DNA from: Bacteroidaceae bacterium | Lineage (GTDB): Bacteria; Bacteroidota; Bacteroidia; Bacteroidales; Bacteroidaceae | Direction of reading: 5' to 3' | Length of the DNA: 64,000 nucleotides | Assembly (NCBI GenBank): GCA_017548075.1 | Contig: JAFYNL010000027.1 | Span: forward strand, 40,719-104,718 | In this document: positions 53,699 through 61,244 of the stretch, in pieces | Layout: every line of letters starts with the position of its first letter | How positions within the stretch are numbered: the stretch's first letter is position 1 | Position numbers and translations under genes: made by a program | The notes under the pieces: generated by a model | What the model was told of the DNA's origin: nothing | Database searches by the model: none | What the model saw: the letters and a program-made list of their open reading frames with translations, nothing else

Positions 53699-54778
53699 TT
53701 ACAAGCGGCTGCGGTATTCGGTTGGCGAGGCGTTTGCTTGATTCTTGAAGAACTTGCAGAAGAGTGCCTGCGAGGAGAAACCCAGTTTGTCCGTGATTTC
53801 CTGAATCGTGAGGCGAGATGTTTCGAGGTAGCTCTTAGCTTCGCTCATCAGATAATCTGCGATGATTTGCTTTGGCGACTTGCCGACGACGTTGTCCGTT
53901 ATCTGCGAAAGGTAGCGAGTTGTGATGCAAAGTTTGTCGGCATAGAAAGAGACGTCGTGAGCCTCGCGATAATGCTCTGCAACAAGCGAAACGAAGGCAT
54001 TGTAGAGGTCGATAGAGCGGCGACTCTTCTCGTCTGTGTCCTTCGCATAAACAACCTGCGAATGGATAAAATCGTGGGCATTTCGGATGGCAGTCGGCAC
54101 ATCATCACCCATTCCGAGACGAACGGTAATAGCCGCAGAAAGTGCTCCTGAAACGCCGTGCTTTTGCCAGCCTTGTGTATTATAAGATGAAAACCATTGA
54201 ACATTGAACATTGAGGATTGAACATTATCCTTTTCTGGTCCAAATAGCAATGCAGTAAGGCGGCCTTTTGTGTGCTGACCTCCACGAAGCAACACCCATT
54301 CTGCTCCCATATCTCGCAATTGCTTTGCGGCTTCGAGCATATCATCGTCGGTCTTGATGGAAAGACCGAGCAACTTCTCAGCATCCTTGCAACGAAGCAT
54401 CAGAAGGAGCGCCTCGGGAACGAGATATCTTGCGATTGCCTTGATTGCTTCGTCGTCAATCATCTGCTTCCCGTCAGCATCAAAGATACCCGGAGCAACC
54501 ACAAGTCGGCGAGTCGCGATAACCTCGTTCCGCAGAAGGCGAATCGTCTCTGCATCCGTCACCAAACCAACCTTAATGGCTTTCGGATGGAAGGTGGAGA
54601 TGATGGAAGAGACTTGAGCGAGGACGACTTCCGAAGGCAGGGCAAAGTCCGAAATGCAGGTTACTGCCGTAAGTGCATGACCTCCTAAGGCAGCAATGGT
54701 CTGGATGTCGGCCTGAATGCCTGATTGACCGGTGCTGTCGGAACCGCTTATGCTAAGTATTGGAGTGGCTTTCCTCAC
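53699..54778 (-). CDS. ThiD/PdxK-like kinase domain fused to AraC regulator
   Basis: A 359-residue fusion. Residues 1-255 follow hydroxymethylpyrimidine/pyridoxine kinases (ISGSDSTGQSGIQADIQTIAAL at the start, VVAPGIFDADGK, LLRGGQHTKG). Residues 270-359 form an AraC DNA-binding domain (ADKLCITTRYLSQI, LTIQEITDKLGFSSQALFCKFFK). The usual anion-hole and catalytic block HGTGCTLSAAI reads HGVSGALSAAI, so the catalytic Cys/Asp is missing and kinase activity is doubtful. A simple-repeat insert precedes this block. Located beside pdxST, it may be a vitamin B6-sensing regulator. It overlaps the GH57 stop by four bases. Confidence 0.85.
   Translation of the reverse strand: MRKATPILSISGSDSTGQSGIQADIQTIAALGGHALTAVTCISDFALPSEVVLAQVSSIISTFHPKAIKVGLVTDAETIRLLRNEVIATRRLVVAPGIFDADGKQMIDDEAIKAIARYLVPEALLLMLRCKDAEKLLGLSIKTDDDMLEAAKQLRDMGAEWVLLRGGQHTKGRLTALLFGPEKDNVQSSMFNVQWFSSYNTQGWQKHGVSGALSAAITVRLGMGDDVPTAIRNAHDFIHSQVVYAKDTDEKSRRSIDLYNAFVSLVAEHYREAHDVSFYADKLCITTRYLSQITDNVVGKSPKQIIADYLMSEAKSYLETSRLTIQEITDKLGFSSQALFCKFFKNQANASPTEYRSRL
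54196..54226. repeat. ATTGAACATTGA-type repeat inserted in frame in the kinase domain
   Basis: Three to four imperfect copies of ATTGAACATTG. On the coding strand they give NVQSSMFNVQWF, just before the altered anion hole. The same unit appears in frame at 61408-61446. Confidence 0.75.
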
Positions 54779-56259
54779 TTTTTAGCTGCCTTCTTTTTGG
54801 CGGGAGCCTTCTTTGCCGCAGGTTTCTTTGCGGGAGCTTTCTTAGGAGCAGGCTTTGCTTTTGGCTCTGCTTTCTTCTTTGCAGGAGCTTTCTTAGGAGC
54901 CGGCTTTTTCTTTGGCTCGGGCTTCGGCTCTTCCTTTGGTGCTTCCTCTTCTTCAGGGCTAAGTTTCTTGAGGCGGGCACGAAGACGACTTATCTCGTTG
55001 TCCTTCACGCTGAGTTCCTCGCCCATGTTTGCAATCTGCGTGTAGAGGCTGTTCAGCTCGTCGTTCTCCACGGAATCTGGGAACATATCCTTCACGCGTT
55101 TGAGGAAGTCGCCGAGGATGTTCATGTAGTTCGTGAACGCGTCATACTCGCTATCGTAGATGCCGCGATAGTTGCCCATGCCGTTGTTCTTGGTCGTCAT
55201 GAAGCGAAAGTTGTCGGTAGCCTGCAGACGGTCCCAATCCAACTGAATGCGGCGGTCACGGCAAGCGAGGATGCGGCCCACGGTATTCTCGTCATAAAGC
55301 TTGTTGAAAGCCTCGCGCTGCATGCCGTTTCCGAGCATACTGCTGGTGTCGCGCTCCTCGTCGTTCCAACTGACGGGATAAATGACTTCGAGCGGACTGA
55401 CGGGCTTGTTCTTTGCGAGCACTTCGGAAGGTGTAGCGAACTGAATTCCCATCTTTCCTGCGAGTTTTGGCAGAGCGCGGAAGAAGTCGAGGATGTGACT
55501 GCTGAGGGGCTGATAATAACCGAGAGCAGCGAGTTCCATCATAATGCCAACCACGTTTTCTCCTTCGGGAAGACCTGCAACCCAACTCAACCATTTATCG
55601 GCCATCAAAGGATATTCCGACCAAGATGCATCGTTGAAGCGAAGGCCGATATCGTCGCTGAGTTTGTAGTCGCGAAGGATAAGCGAGAGGCGAGAGTCTT
55701 GAGCGCAAGAGTAGATGTAGTGCGGACTCTTCCAGCCGAGGATGTGCTTTGCACCTTCCACCATCACGCCTTTGAAGCCCATATCTGCCACCATCGCTCC
55801 AATCTCGTCGTCGTAGATGAGCGAAGAGTTGCGGAAGACTTTCGGGTTCTGTCCGAAGAGTTGCTTGATTTTCTTTGCCTGACGCTTTGTCTCGGCTATG
55901 AAGTTATCGACGTTGCCGAGCGACGAGAGGCCGTGGCTGTAAGGTTCTGCAAGGAACTCCACACAACCCGTTGCAGCCAGACGTCCGAGCAGATCGAGCA
56001 TTTCAGGAGCATATTGTTCGATGAGTTCGAGCGAAACGCCACTAATGCTGAACGCCACCTTGAAAGCCTTTCCGTTCTCGGCAATCATGTCGAGCAACGT
56101 TTGCAGAGCCGGCTTGTAGCTCTTCTCGAAGATTTCGTTGATGACGCGTTCGTTCTCGTAGTCGTCGTAGTAATAGTGGTCGGTACCAATGTCGAAGAAA
56201 CGATAGCGCTTGAGATGAATAGGTTGGTGTATCTCGAAGTATAAGCAAATAGTTTTCAT
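54775..56259 (-). CDS. GH57 family alpha-glucan hydrolase with basic tail
   Basis: A 494-residue cytoplasmic protein. GH57 motifs: YFEIHQPIHLKRYR at the start (HQPxH), then FSISGVSLELI, CVEFLAEPYSHGLSSL (GH57 region with Glu), and the later YPLMADKWLSWVAG. A coiled helix (about 385-430) leads to a 55-residue tail of Pro/Ala/Lys repeats (KKAPAKK, KPAPKKAPAK) like histone H1. The enzyme probably acts on glycogen as an amylase or transferase. It follows the GT4 synthase after 30 bp and overlaps the kinase-AraC gene by four bases. Confidence 0.9.
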   Translation of the reverse strand: MKTICLYFEIHQPIHLKRYRFFDIGTDHYYYDDYENERVINEIFEKSYKPALQTLLDMIAENGKAFKVAFSISGVSLELIEQYAPEMLDLLGRLAATGCVEFLAEPYSHGLSSLGNVDNFIAETKRQAKKIKQLFGQNPKVFRNSSLIYDDEIGAMVADMGFKGVMVEGAKHILGWKSPHYIYSCAQDSRLSLILRDYKLSDDIGLRFNDASWSEYPLMADKWLSWVAGLPEGENVVGIMMELAALGYYQPLSSHILDFFRALPKLAGKMGIQFATPSEVLAKNKPVSPLEVIYPVSWNDEERDTSSMLGNGMQREAFNKLYDENTVGRILACRDRRIQLDWDRLQATDNFRFMTTKNNGMGNYRGIYDSEYDAFTNYMNILGDFLKRVKDMFPDSVENDELNSLYTQIANMGEELSVKDNEISRLRARLKKLSPEEEEAPKEEPKPEPKKKPAPKKAPAKKKAEPKAKPAPKKAPAKKPAAKKAPAKKKAAKK

Positions 56260-56289
56260 CGTCTTTGTCTTTATATTATATATAATGTA

Positions 56290-57597
56290 TTACTTGATAT
56301 TCTTCACTGCATTGAGGTATTCTCCGTTGTCGAACCAGCCGCGGCCCGTAAGTTGATTGTAGCACTCACGGATGCGAAGTCCGACTTTCTCCCAAGTGAT
56401 TTGGTCAACCTCCTTCATGCCTTCTTCTGCCAGGTAGTCGTGCAGAGCGTCGTACTGACAGATGCTGTAGATAGCGTCTGCCATCGCGTCGATGTCCCAA
56501 TAATCTACCTTGATGACGTTGCGGAGAATCTCGCCGCAGCCGCTCTGTTTCGAGATGATGGAAGGACAACCGCATTGCATGGCTTCGAGAGGCGCAATGC
56601 CGAAAGGTTCGCTCACGGAAGGCATGACGAAGACGTCGCTGTTCTTGTAGCACTCGTAGACCTGCTTGCCGCGTTGGAAGCCCGGGAAGTGGCAGCGGTC
56701 GGCAATTCCGTAGCTCGCAGCCAACTCTATCATCGCATTCATCATGTCGCCGCTTCCAGCGAAGCAGAAACGGATGTTGCGACTGCGTTCCAGCACTCTC
56801 TTGGCGGCTTCGAGGAAGTATTCGGGGCCTTTCTGCATGGTGATTCGTCCGAGATAAGTCACCACCTTCTCGCCCTTCTTCTTGTTAGGCACGATGGCTT
56901 GAATCTCTTCGCTGAGCGGATAGACCGCATTATGCATTGCCACGCACTTGCGAGGGTCTTGATGATACTGATTGATGACCGTCTGACGGGTGAGTTCGCT
57001 CACGCACATAATGCAGTCGGCGTGGTCCATTCCGTTCTTCTCGATGCTGTAAACGGTAGGATTCACCTTGCCTCGCGAACGGTCGAAATCCGTTGCGTGA
57101 ACGTGGATGCAGAGAGGTTTGCCGCTCACCATCTTGGCATGAACGCCGGCAGGGTAGGTGAGCCAGTCGTGTGCATGAATGAGGTCGAACTGCTCGCTTC
57201 TTGCAAGCACGCCTGCAATGATGGAGAAGTTGTTGATTTCCTCGTGCAGATTGCCTGGATAGCCTCCTGCGAAGCCTATGCAACCCATATCGTCGAGCCC
57301 TTGCAGATAGTTGAAGTCCGCATACAGATGGTCGCGGAAGCGATAGTAATCCTCAGCCGTATGACCTACGAAGCGGTCCTTGATGTTGTCGTACCACACA
57401 TCTCGCCAAACGACGGGCACCTGGCTCATGTTCACAATCTTGAGGAACTTCTCCTCTTTTCCTGTAGGCTTGGGCATGCAGAAGGTCGTCTCGACGTCTC
57501 CTTGCAGGCTCAGTCCCTTGGTTATGCCGTAGGAAGCCACGGCCAAACCGCCGTATATCTTGGGAGGGAACTCCCAACCGAACATTAGAACTTTCAT
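56290..57597 (-). CDS. GT4-family glycogen synthase
   Basis: A 435-residue GT-B glycosyltransferase. N-terminal sugar-acceptor fold FGWEFPPKIYGGLAVASYGITKGL, IHAHDWLTYPAG, and C-terminal nucleotide-sugar site with YLGRITMQKGPEYFLEAA and the E-x7-E motif SVSEPFGIAPLEAMQCGCPS. It belongs to the glycogen-synthase-like glycosyltransferases of Bacteroidetes and stands between the debranching enzyme and GH57. The start codon abuts a simple-repeat leader that duplicates the one before the debranching gene. Confidence 0.9.
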   Translation of the reverse strand: MKVLMFGWEFPPKIYGGLAVASYGITKGLSLQGDVETTFCMPKPTGKEEKFLKIVNMSQVPVVWRDVWYDNIKDRFVGHTAEDYYRFRDHLYADFNYLQGLDDMGCIGFAGGYPGNLHEEINNFSIIAGVLARSEQFDLIHAHDWLTYPAGVHAKMVSGKPLCIHVHATDFDRSRGKVNPTVYSIEKNGMDHADCIMCVSELTRQTVINQYHQDPRKCVAMHNAVYPLSEEIQAIVPNKKKGEKVVTYLGRITMQKGPEYFLEAAKRVLERSRNIRFCFAGSGDMMNAMIELAASYGIADRCHFPGFQRGKQVYECYKNSDVFVMPSVSEPFGIAPLEAMQCGCPSIISKQSGCGEILRNVIKVDYWDIDAMADAIYSICQYDALHDYLAEEGMKEVDQITWEKVGLRIRECYNQLTGRGWFDNGEYLNAVKNIK

Positions 57598-57599
57598 AT

Positions 57600-57683
57600 C
57601 AGAAAATGTGAAATTTAGAGAATTAGAAAATTAGAAACGTGGATTCTTCCTTTTCTTATTTTCTTCATTTCTTATTATCTTAT
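57600..57683. repeat. Copy 1 of a duplicated leader element (before the GT4 gene)
   Basis: The first 40 bases (57600-57639: CAGAAAATGTGAAATTTAGA onward) are identical to 59640-59679. A pyrimidine-rich half follows with TTTTCTTATTTTCTT-type text. It fills the whole gap between the debranching stop and the GT4 start, reading directly into the ATG on the minus strand. Confidence 0.85.
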
Positions 57684-59636
57684 TTATTCTTCGTTATACT
57701 TATCCAGCAGTTTCACGATTCGCATGATGCCAGAGACGTTCATGGCGAAGCTGATGGCGCCTCGTCCGTGGAAGGGCGGGTTGCCGTCGAACAGCTCGGG
57801 TATGGTGCCGATGCAATGGTAGAAGAGTTCCTCTTCGTAACCCACAAGCAGACGGTCCACATAACTCATCTTGCTAAATCTGTATATCTTCAGGCAAGCC
57901 TCCATGTAGAAAGCCGCGAGCCAAGGCCAAGCTGTGCCCTGATGATAGGCATAGTCGCGTTGAACTTGCGGACCCACATACATCGGGTTGTAGCCGTGAC
58001 TCTTCGGAGAGAGCGAACGCATTCCCTTCGGCGTGATGAGTTCCTTCGTGCAATAGTCGAGCACGCTCTTCTGCTGCACTCTGTCGAGCGGAGAGTAGTC
58101 CAGCGCCACGGCAAAGACCATATTCGGACGCACGTCGTAGTCGCGATAGCCGTCCACGCAATAGTCGCAAAGGTAGCCGTACTCGTTGTAGAACATCGGA
58201 GCGAAGTTCTTCTCGCAAAGCTTGGCTGCAGCCTCCAGTTGCTTGATGAACTTCTTGTCCTTCACAATGCGGCAGACCTCGGCGCTGAACATCAGAGCGT
58301 TATACCAAAGTGCATTGATCTCGACGATGAAGCCCGTTCTGGGAACGATAGGCCGTCCGCCTGCAGAACTGTTCATCCAGGTGACGGCTTTGTCTCTGCC
58401 TTCGCAGCTGACGAGCCCGTTCTTCTCCACGTGGAAGTTGGGGTGCCCTCCTGCTCTGAGCCATTCCATCATGTCCTGAAGGAGTTTGCCGTACTTCTCG
58501 ATGCATTTCTCCATGCTGACGAAGTTGGCGTATTGCTGGATGCACCAGACTGCCCAGAGCAAGACATCGGGATGCTCCATTTCGGTCACGCTGACGGAAA
58601 GTTTCTTCTGCCTGGGGTTCTCCATGAACTCGCGAATCGCCTTCTCCGCAGTCCTCATCACAGCCTCGAACTTCTCCACCTCGTTGTTGGTGAGCGTGAG
58701 TCCAGGCAACGAGACGAACATATCCCTTGCCCTGCACTTGAACCACGGATAGCCTGCCAGCACATAGTCCTCGTGTTCGCGATGGACGATGAACTGATGG
58801 GCGCTGTTCACGAGCGTATTGTAGAAGTTGTCGCGAGGCGTGCGGACACTTACCTCGAAGTCCGCCAACTCAGCCAGCGTGTCGGTATTTATCTCCTCCA
58901 AGCCTGCCGCAAAGACCACGCTCTCGCCCTTCTTGATGTTGAACTCGAAGTAGCCCGGCACATACAGGTCTTCCGTGCTTGCATAGCCGCGTTCCTGCTC
59001 CTTCGGATACTCTAAACCTCTGTACCAGTCGGGACGGAAGACGAACTCGTTCTCCTTGTTGATCTGCATGAAGAGCGTCGGGTAACCCCTGTACATGCAA
59101 GTCGAGATGCCGTTCTGCACCACATTGTAGTTGCGGTTCACCCCTGCGTTCTCGTGCGTGAACTCTCTTACACTACGGAAAGCCAGGAAGGGCTGCAAGC
59201 GGAGTGTCGTCTCGGAATGCGCATCCACAAGCGTGTAGCGGATGATGATGCGGTTCTCGAAGTGTTGGAACATCATTTCCCTCTTCAGGATGACGCCGCC
59301 CACGCGATAGACGGTTGTGGGCACTTGCAGCGAGTCGAACTCGCGGATGTATTTGTGGCCGCGAGGACTGAAGTTGTCGCCGTTGTATTTGTGGAGGCCG
59401 AGGTTGAACTCAGCTCCGTGCTGAATGACGGTTGCGTCGAGGCTCGAGAGCAGCACATGGTTCTCGTCGTCCAACTCGGGCACAGGCACAACCAAAAGTC
59501 CGTGGTACTTGCGCGTATTGCAATCCACCAGCGTCGTGCAGCTGTAGGCTCCCGAGCGGTTCGAGCGCAGCACCTCCTTAGGCAGCGACTCCCGCAGGTT
59601 TGTCATCAGCGTCTTATCGAAACGTAAATAACTCAT
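57684..59636 (-). CDS. Glycogen debranching enzyme (amylo-alpha-1,6-glucosidase type)
   Basis: A 650-residue cytoplasmic protein. An N-terminal bacterial GDE domain (about 15-225; SNRSGAYSCTTLVDCNTRKYHGLLV) is followed by an (alpha/alpha)6 barrel (about 275-640; GYPWFKCRARDMFVSLPG, VTWMNSSAGGRPIVPRTGFIVEINALWYNAL, QGTAWPWLAAFYMEA). The length and domain order fit bacterial GDE_C proteins. It is the first gene of the three-gene glycogen operon. The ATG lies three bases after a repeat-like leader. Confidence 0.93.
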   Translation of the reverse strand: MSYLRFDKTLMTNLRESLPKEVLRSNRSGAYSCTTLVDCNTRKYHGLLVVPVPELDDENHVLLSSLDATVIQHGAEFNLGLHKYNGDNFSPRGHKYIREFDSLQVPTTVYRVGGVILKREMMFQHFENRIIIRYTLVDAHSETTLRLQPFLAFRSVREFTHENAGVNRNYNVVQNGISTCMYRGYPTLFMQINKENEFVFRPDWYRGLEYPKEQERGYASTEDLYVPGYFEFNIKKGESVVFAAGLEEINTDTLAELADFEVSVRTPRDNFYNTLVNSAHQFIVHREHEDYVLAGYPWFKCRARDMFVSLPGLTLTNNEVEKFEAVMRTAEKAIREFMENPRQKKLSVSVTEMEHPDVLLWAVWCIQQYANFVSMEKCIEKYGKLLQDMMEWLRAGGHPNFHVEKNGLVSCEGRDKAVTWMNSSAGGRPIVPRTGFIVEINALWYNALMFSAEVCRIVKDKKFIKQLEAAAKLCEKNFAPMFYNEYGYLCDYCVDGYRDYDVRPNMVFAVALDYSPLDRVQQKSVLDYCTKELITPKGMRSLSPKSHGYNPMYVGPQVQRDYAYHQGTAWPWLAAFYMEACLKIYRFSKMSYVDRLLVGYEEELFYHCIGTIPELFDGNPPFHGRGAISFAMNVSGIMRIVKLLDKYNEE

Positions 59637-59639
59637 AAA

Positions 59640-59726
59640 CAGAAAATGTGAAATTTAGAGAATTAGAAAATTAGAAACGCAGAGCCTCTTTTTCTTATTT
59701 TCTTATTTTCTTGTTATCTTATTTTT
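59640..59726. repeat. Copy 2 of the duplicated leader element (before the debranching gene)
   Basis: The first 40 bases are identical to copy 1, then CTTATTTTCTTATTTTCTTG-type pyrimidine text. On the minus strand it reads into the debranching ATG. The rest of the gap to 59890 is AT-rich; no convincing gene or promoter was seen in it. Confidence 0.85.
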
Positions 59727-59892
59727 ATATGTTCTTGCTCGTAAAATTACAAAATTTTCGACATACATCGAAACATTTCTCTCACAATTTCCATAGGAAA
59801 AGACAAATTAAGGAGCAAAAGATGTTCTACAACACAAAAAACTTCCTCCAAAACCGAAGAAAACAGGGGTTAGCCTATCATTCTGTCAAAAC

Positions 59893-59930
59893 AAAAAAAG
59901 AGAGCGTTACCGATTGGTAGCGCCCTTTCT
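59893..59930 (-). terminator. Terminator at the end of the smalltalk cassette
   Basis: Arms GGCGCTACC/GGTAACGCTC around an AATC loop, followed on the minus strand by TCTTTTTTT. It lies 29 bp past the smalltalk stop, marking the end of the cassette. Confidence 0.8.
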
Positions 59931-59958
59931 TTTCTTAGCTCCGCCTGCGCCTGAGGCT

Positions 59959-60075
59959 TTAGCCGAAAAATGGGCCTCTGCCCATACAGCTTGTGGTTGT
60001 GATTGCCGTCAGGGCTGCCGTTACGGCTGCAACGATGACCTTCAGGATAAGTTCCCAGATGTTGTTTTTTTTCAT
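59959..60075 (-). CDS. Smalltalk-type small protein
   Basis: Thirty-eight residues: MKKNNIWELILKVIVAAVTA then ALTAITTTSCMGRGPFFG. The basic start, single hydrophobic helix and SCMG ending match the Bacteroidetes family named smalltalk protein, found next to muramidase/amidase and HU-like genes. The cysteine after a hydrophobic stretch could be lipidated. The function is unknown. It is encoded on the minus strand as the last gene of the cassette and is too short to stand out in normal ORF calls. Confidence 0.85.
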   Translation of the reverse strand: MKKNNIWELILKVIVAAVTAALTAITTTSCMGRGPFFG

Positions 60076-60155
60076 AGTTGCGGACCCTCTCCCTAACCCT
60101 CTCCCATAATGGCGAGGGAACTGCTTCGCAGGGTCTTGGGCAGTTTGGTTAATTC

Positions 60156-60584
60156 TTAGCGTTTTAAGTTCTGATAGAGATTGTAGGCGGTTTTCAGGAT
60201 GGCGGCGTCGAGGTGCATGCGGCTTTCTATGAGCGCCATCGCCTTGATGAGTGCGGGCCATTCCACTTCTGTCAGCCTTTCCTTGCCGCCAAAGCCTGTA
60301 AGCGCGCAAACTGAGCGGATATAAGCCTCTGTGTTGTTTTCGCTTGGAGGAGCCCAGCGACTGATGATGTCTTCGATGCATACGGCGTGATATTTTCGTC
60401 TGTAAGTGTCAAGAATTTGGTAGGCTGCGCGGATGCCGTGTTCGAGGGTTGTGAACTGGCAGAAGGTAGCCCCCTCCCGACCTCCCCGCAAAGGGGAGGA
60501 GGATTGAGGGAGTTCGCCTTTCCAATGAGTGCCTGGAACTTTTCTGATGTTCAGGGGATTGTTGTTCCGCATGCCAAGTGTCAT
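60156..60584 (-). CDS. Muramidase-like (structural protein P5-type) phage-related protein
   Basis: A 142-residue protein from the start MTLGMRNNNPLNIRK. Proteins of this kind, called structural protein P5 or lysozyme-like, occur in phages and in cassettes with smalltalk. The motif NNNPLNIR is the signature, followed by FTTLEHGIRAAYQILDTYRRKY and TEAYIRSVCALTG. Between WKGEL and FCQF there is an extra QSSSPLRGGREGAT stretch produced by a GC-rich repeat insert, so the fold may be disturbed there. It is preceded directly by a GTGAAGAG-type repeat. Confidence 0.8.
   Translation of the reverse strand: MTLGMRNNNPLNIRKVPGTHWKGELPQSSSPLRGGREGATFCQFTTLEHGIRAAYQILDTYRRKYHAVCIEDIISRWAPPSENNTEAYIRSVCALTGFGGKERLTEVEWPALIKAMALIESRMHLDAAILKTAYNLYQNLKR
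60470..60511. repeat. GC-rich CCTCCCC/GGGGAGG repeat inserted in frame
   Basis: CCCTCCCGACCTCCCCGCAAAGGGGAGG-type text that can fold into a hairpin. Read in frame on the minus strand it gives SSSPLRGGREG inside the muramidase-like gene. Related hairpins lie at 29617-29638 and about 60084-60112. Confidence 0.7.
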
Positions 60585-60586
60585 TA

Positions 60587-60617
60587 ATTCTTCACTCTTC
60601 ATTCTTCACTCTTCACT
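60587..60617. repeat. ATTCTTCACTCTTC tandem repeat before the muramidase-like start
   Basis: Two copies of a 15-bp unit fill the gap between the HU-like stop and the muramidase-like start. On the minus strand they read GTGAAGAGTGAAGAAT, a purine-rich leader right before the ATG. Confidence 0.8.
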
Positions 60618-61078
60618 TATTCGAGTCCCTGAATGGTCTCTTCATTCCTGATTACTTCGATGGCGTCGGCCTGAGCCTTACGGCTAGGAACGAGATTGAA
60701 GGTGGCGTCGGCACGGAGGTTCTTGAACTCCAGTCCTGGCGTCCAGCGCACGTTGACCTCCTTAATCTTCTGCGCGTTGAACTCGTCGGTGGTGTCGGCA
60801 CCTTCGGTGGCAAGTTCGCAATGGAAGCTGCCGAGGTCGCCAAGATTTACCTTGTTGCCTGCGAGAAGCTGCTCGCGAAGACAAGCCACGGCGTCAGTCA
60901 GAATGCCCTTGACAGTACCCTTGGAGAAGGGGCTGTTGTGGTCGGCGATGTGCTTACAGAAAGCGTCGAGGTCGAGCACCTCGTGAACCTGCGCGGTTCC
61001 ATAGGCCTTGGTCTCAGTGATGTCGGCTTTTTTAGTACCAGGTTTGGTACCCATGATGAAAATCGAATAATTAATCAT
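60617..61078 (-). CDS. HU-like DNA-binding protein
   Basis: A 153-residue protein of the extended HU-like group found in Bacteroidetes. The core HU helices and arms are seen at about 30-125 (LDAFCKHIADHNSPFSKGTVKGILTDAVACLREQLLAGNKVNLGDLGSFHCEL), with NVRWTPGLEFKNL taking the place of the arm, and a short acidic end. HU proteins bend or bind DNA. The gene has a promoter (-7 at 61192-61199) and a leader of about 110 bases with a perfect palindrome. It sits inside the mobile-like cassette. Confidence 0.85.
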   Translation of the reverse strand: MINYSIFIMGTKPGTKKADITETKAYGTAQVHEVLDLDAFCKHIADHNSPFSKGTVKGILTDAVACLREQLLAGNKVNLGDLGSFHCELATEGADTTDEFNAQKIKEVNVRWTPGLEFKNLRADATFNLVPSRKAQADAIEVIRNEETIQGLE

Positions 61079-61125
61079 TGTACTAGATTTTTAAGGTTAA
61101 ACATTCTGTTAAGGTCTCAGTAGAA

Positions 61126-61139
61126 ATACCTTAAGGTAT
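61126..61139. promoter_or_regulatory. Perfect 14-bp palindrome in the HU-like leader
   Basis: ATACCTTAAGGTAT, about 50 bases downstream of the predicted transcription start and 48 bases before the ATG. Related half-sites (TTAAGGT, ATACCTTT) lie nearby. It is a candidate operator for autoregulation. Confidence 0.5.
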
Positions 61140-61191
61140 CTGCGCATATACCTTTAGCTAAAACTCAAAGAACCTCTTTTTAAATCCACTA

Positions 61192-61199
61192 CAAAGGTA
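61192..61199 (-). promoter_or_regulatory. -7 box of the HU-like gene
   Basis: TACCTTTG on the minus strand, 113 bases before the ATG, leaving a long leader. Confidence 0.65.
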
Positions 61200-61244
61200 C
61201 GAAATTCTTTCGAATTATGCAAGCGTTTTGTCAATTATTTTTAC

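Noticed and set aside
54760-56244. Plus-strand frame of 494 codons exactly opposite the GH57 gene
   Set aside because: A mirror frame caused by codon bias of the GH57 gene; its start is a run of Leu/Cys/Ser from the complement of the Lys/Ala/Pro tail.
59822-59920. 32-codon plus-strand frame with AAGGAG nine bases upstream
   Set aside because: Composition is low-complexity, its end lies inside the terminator of the opposite strand, and no homology is recognised; kept only as a remote possibility.
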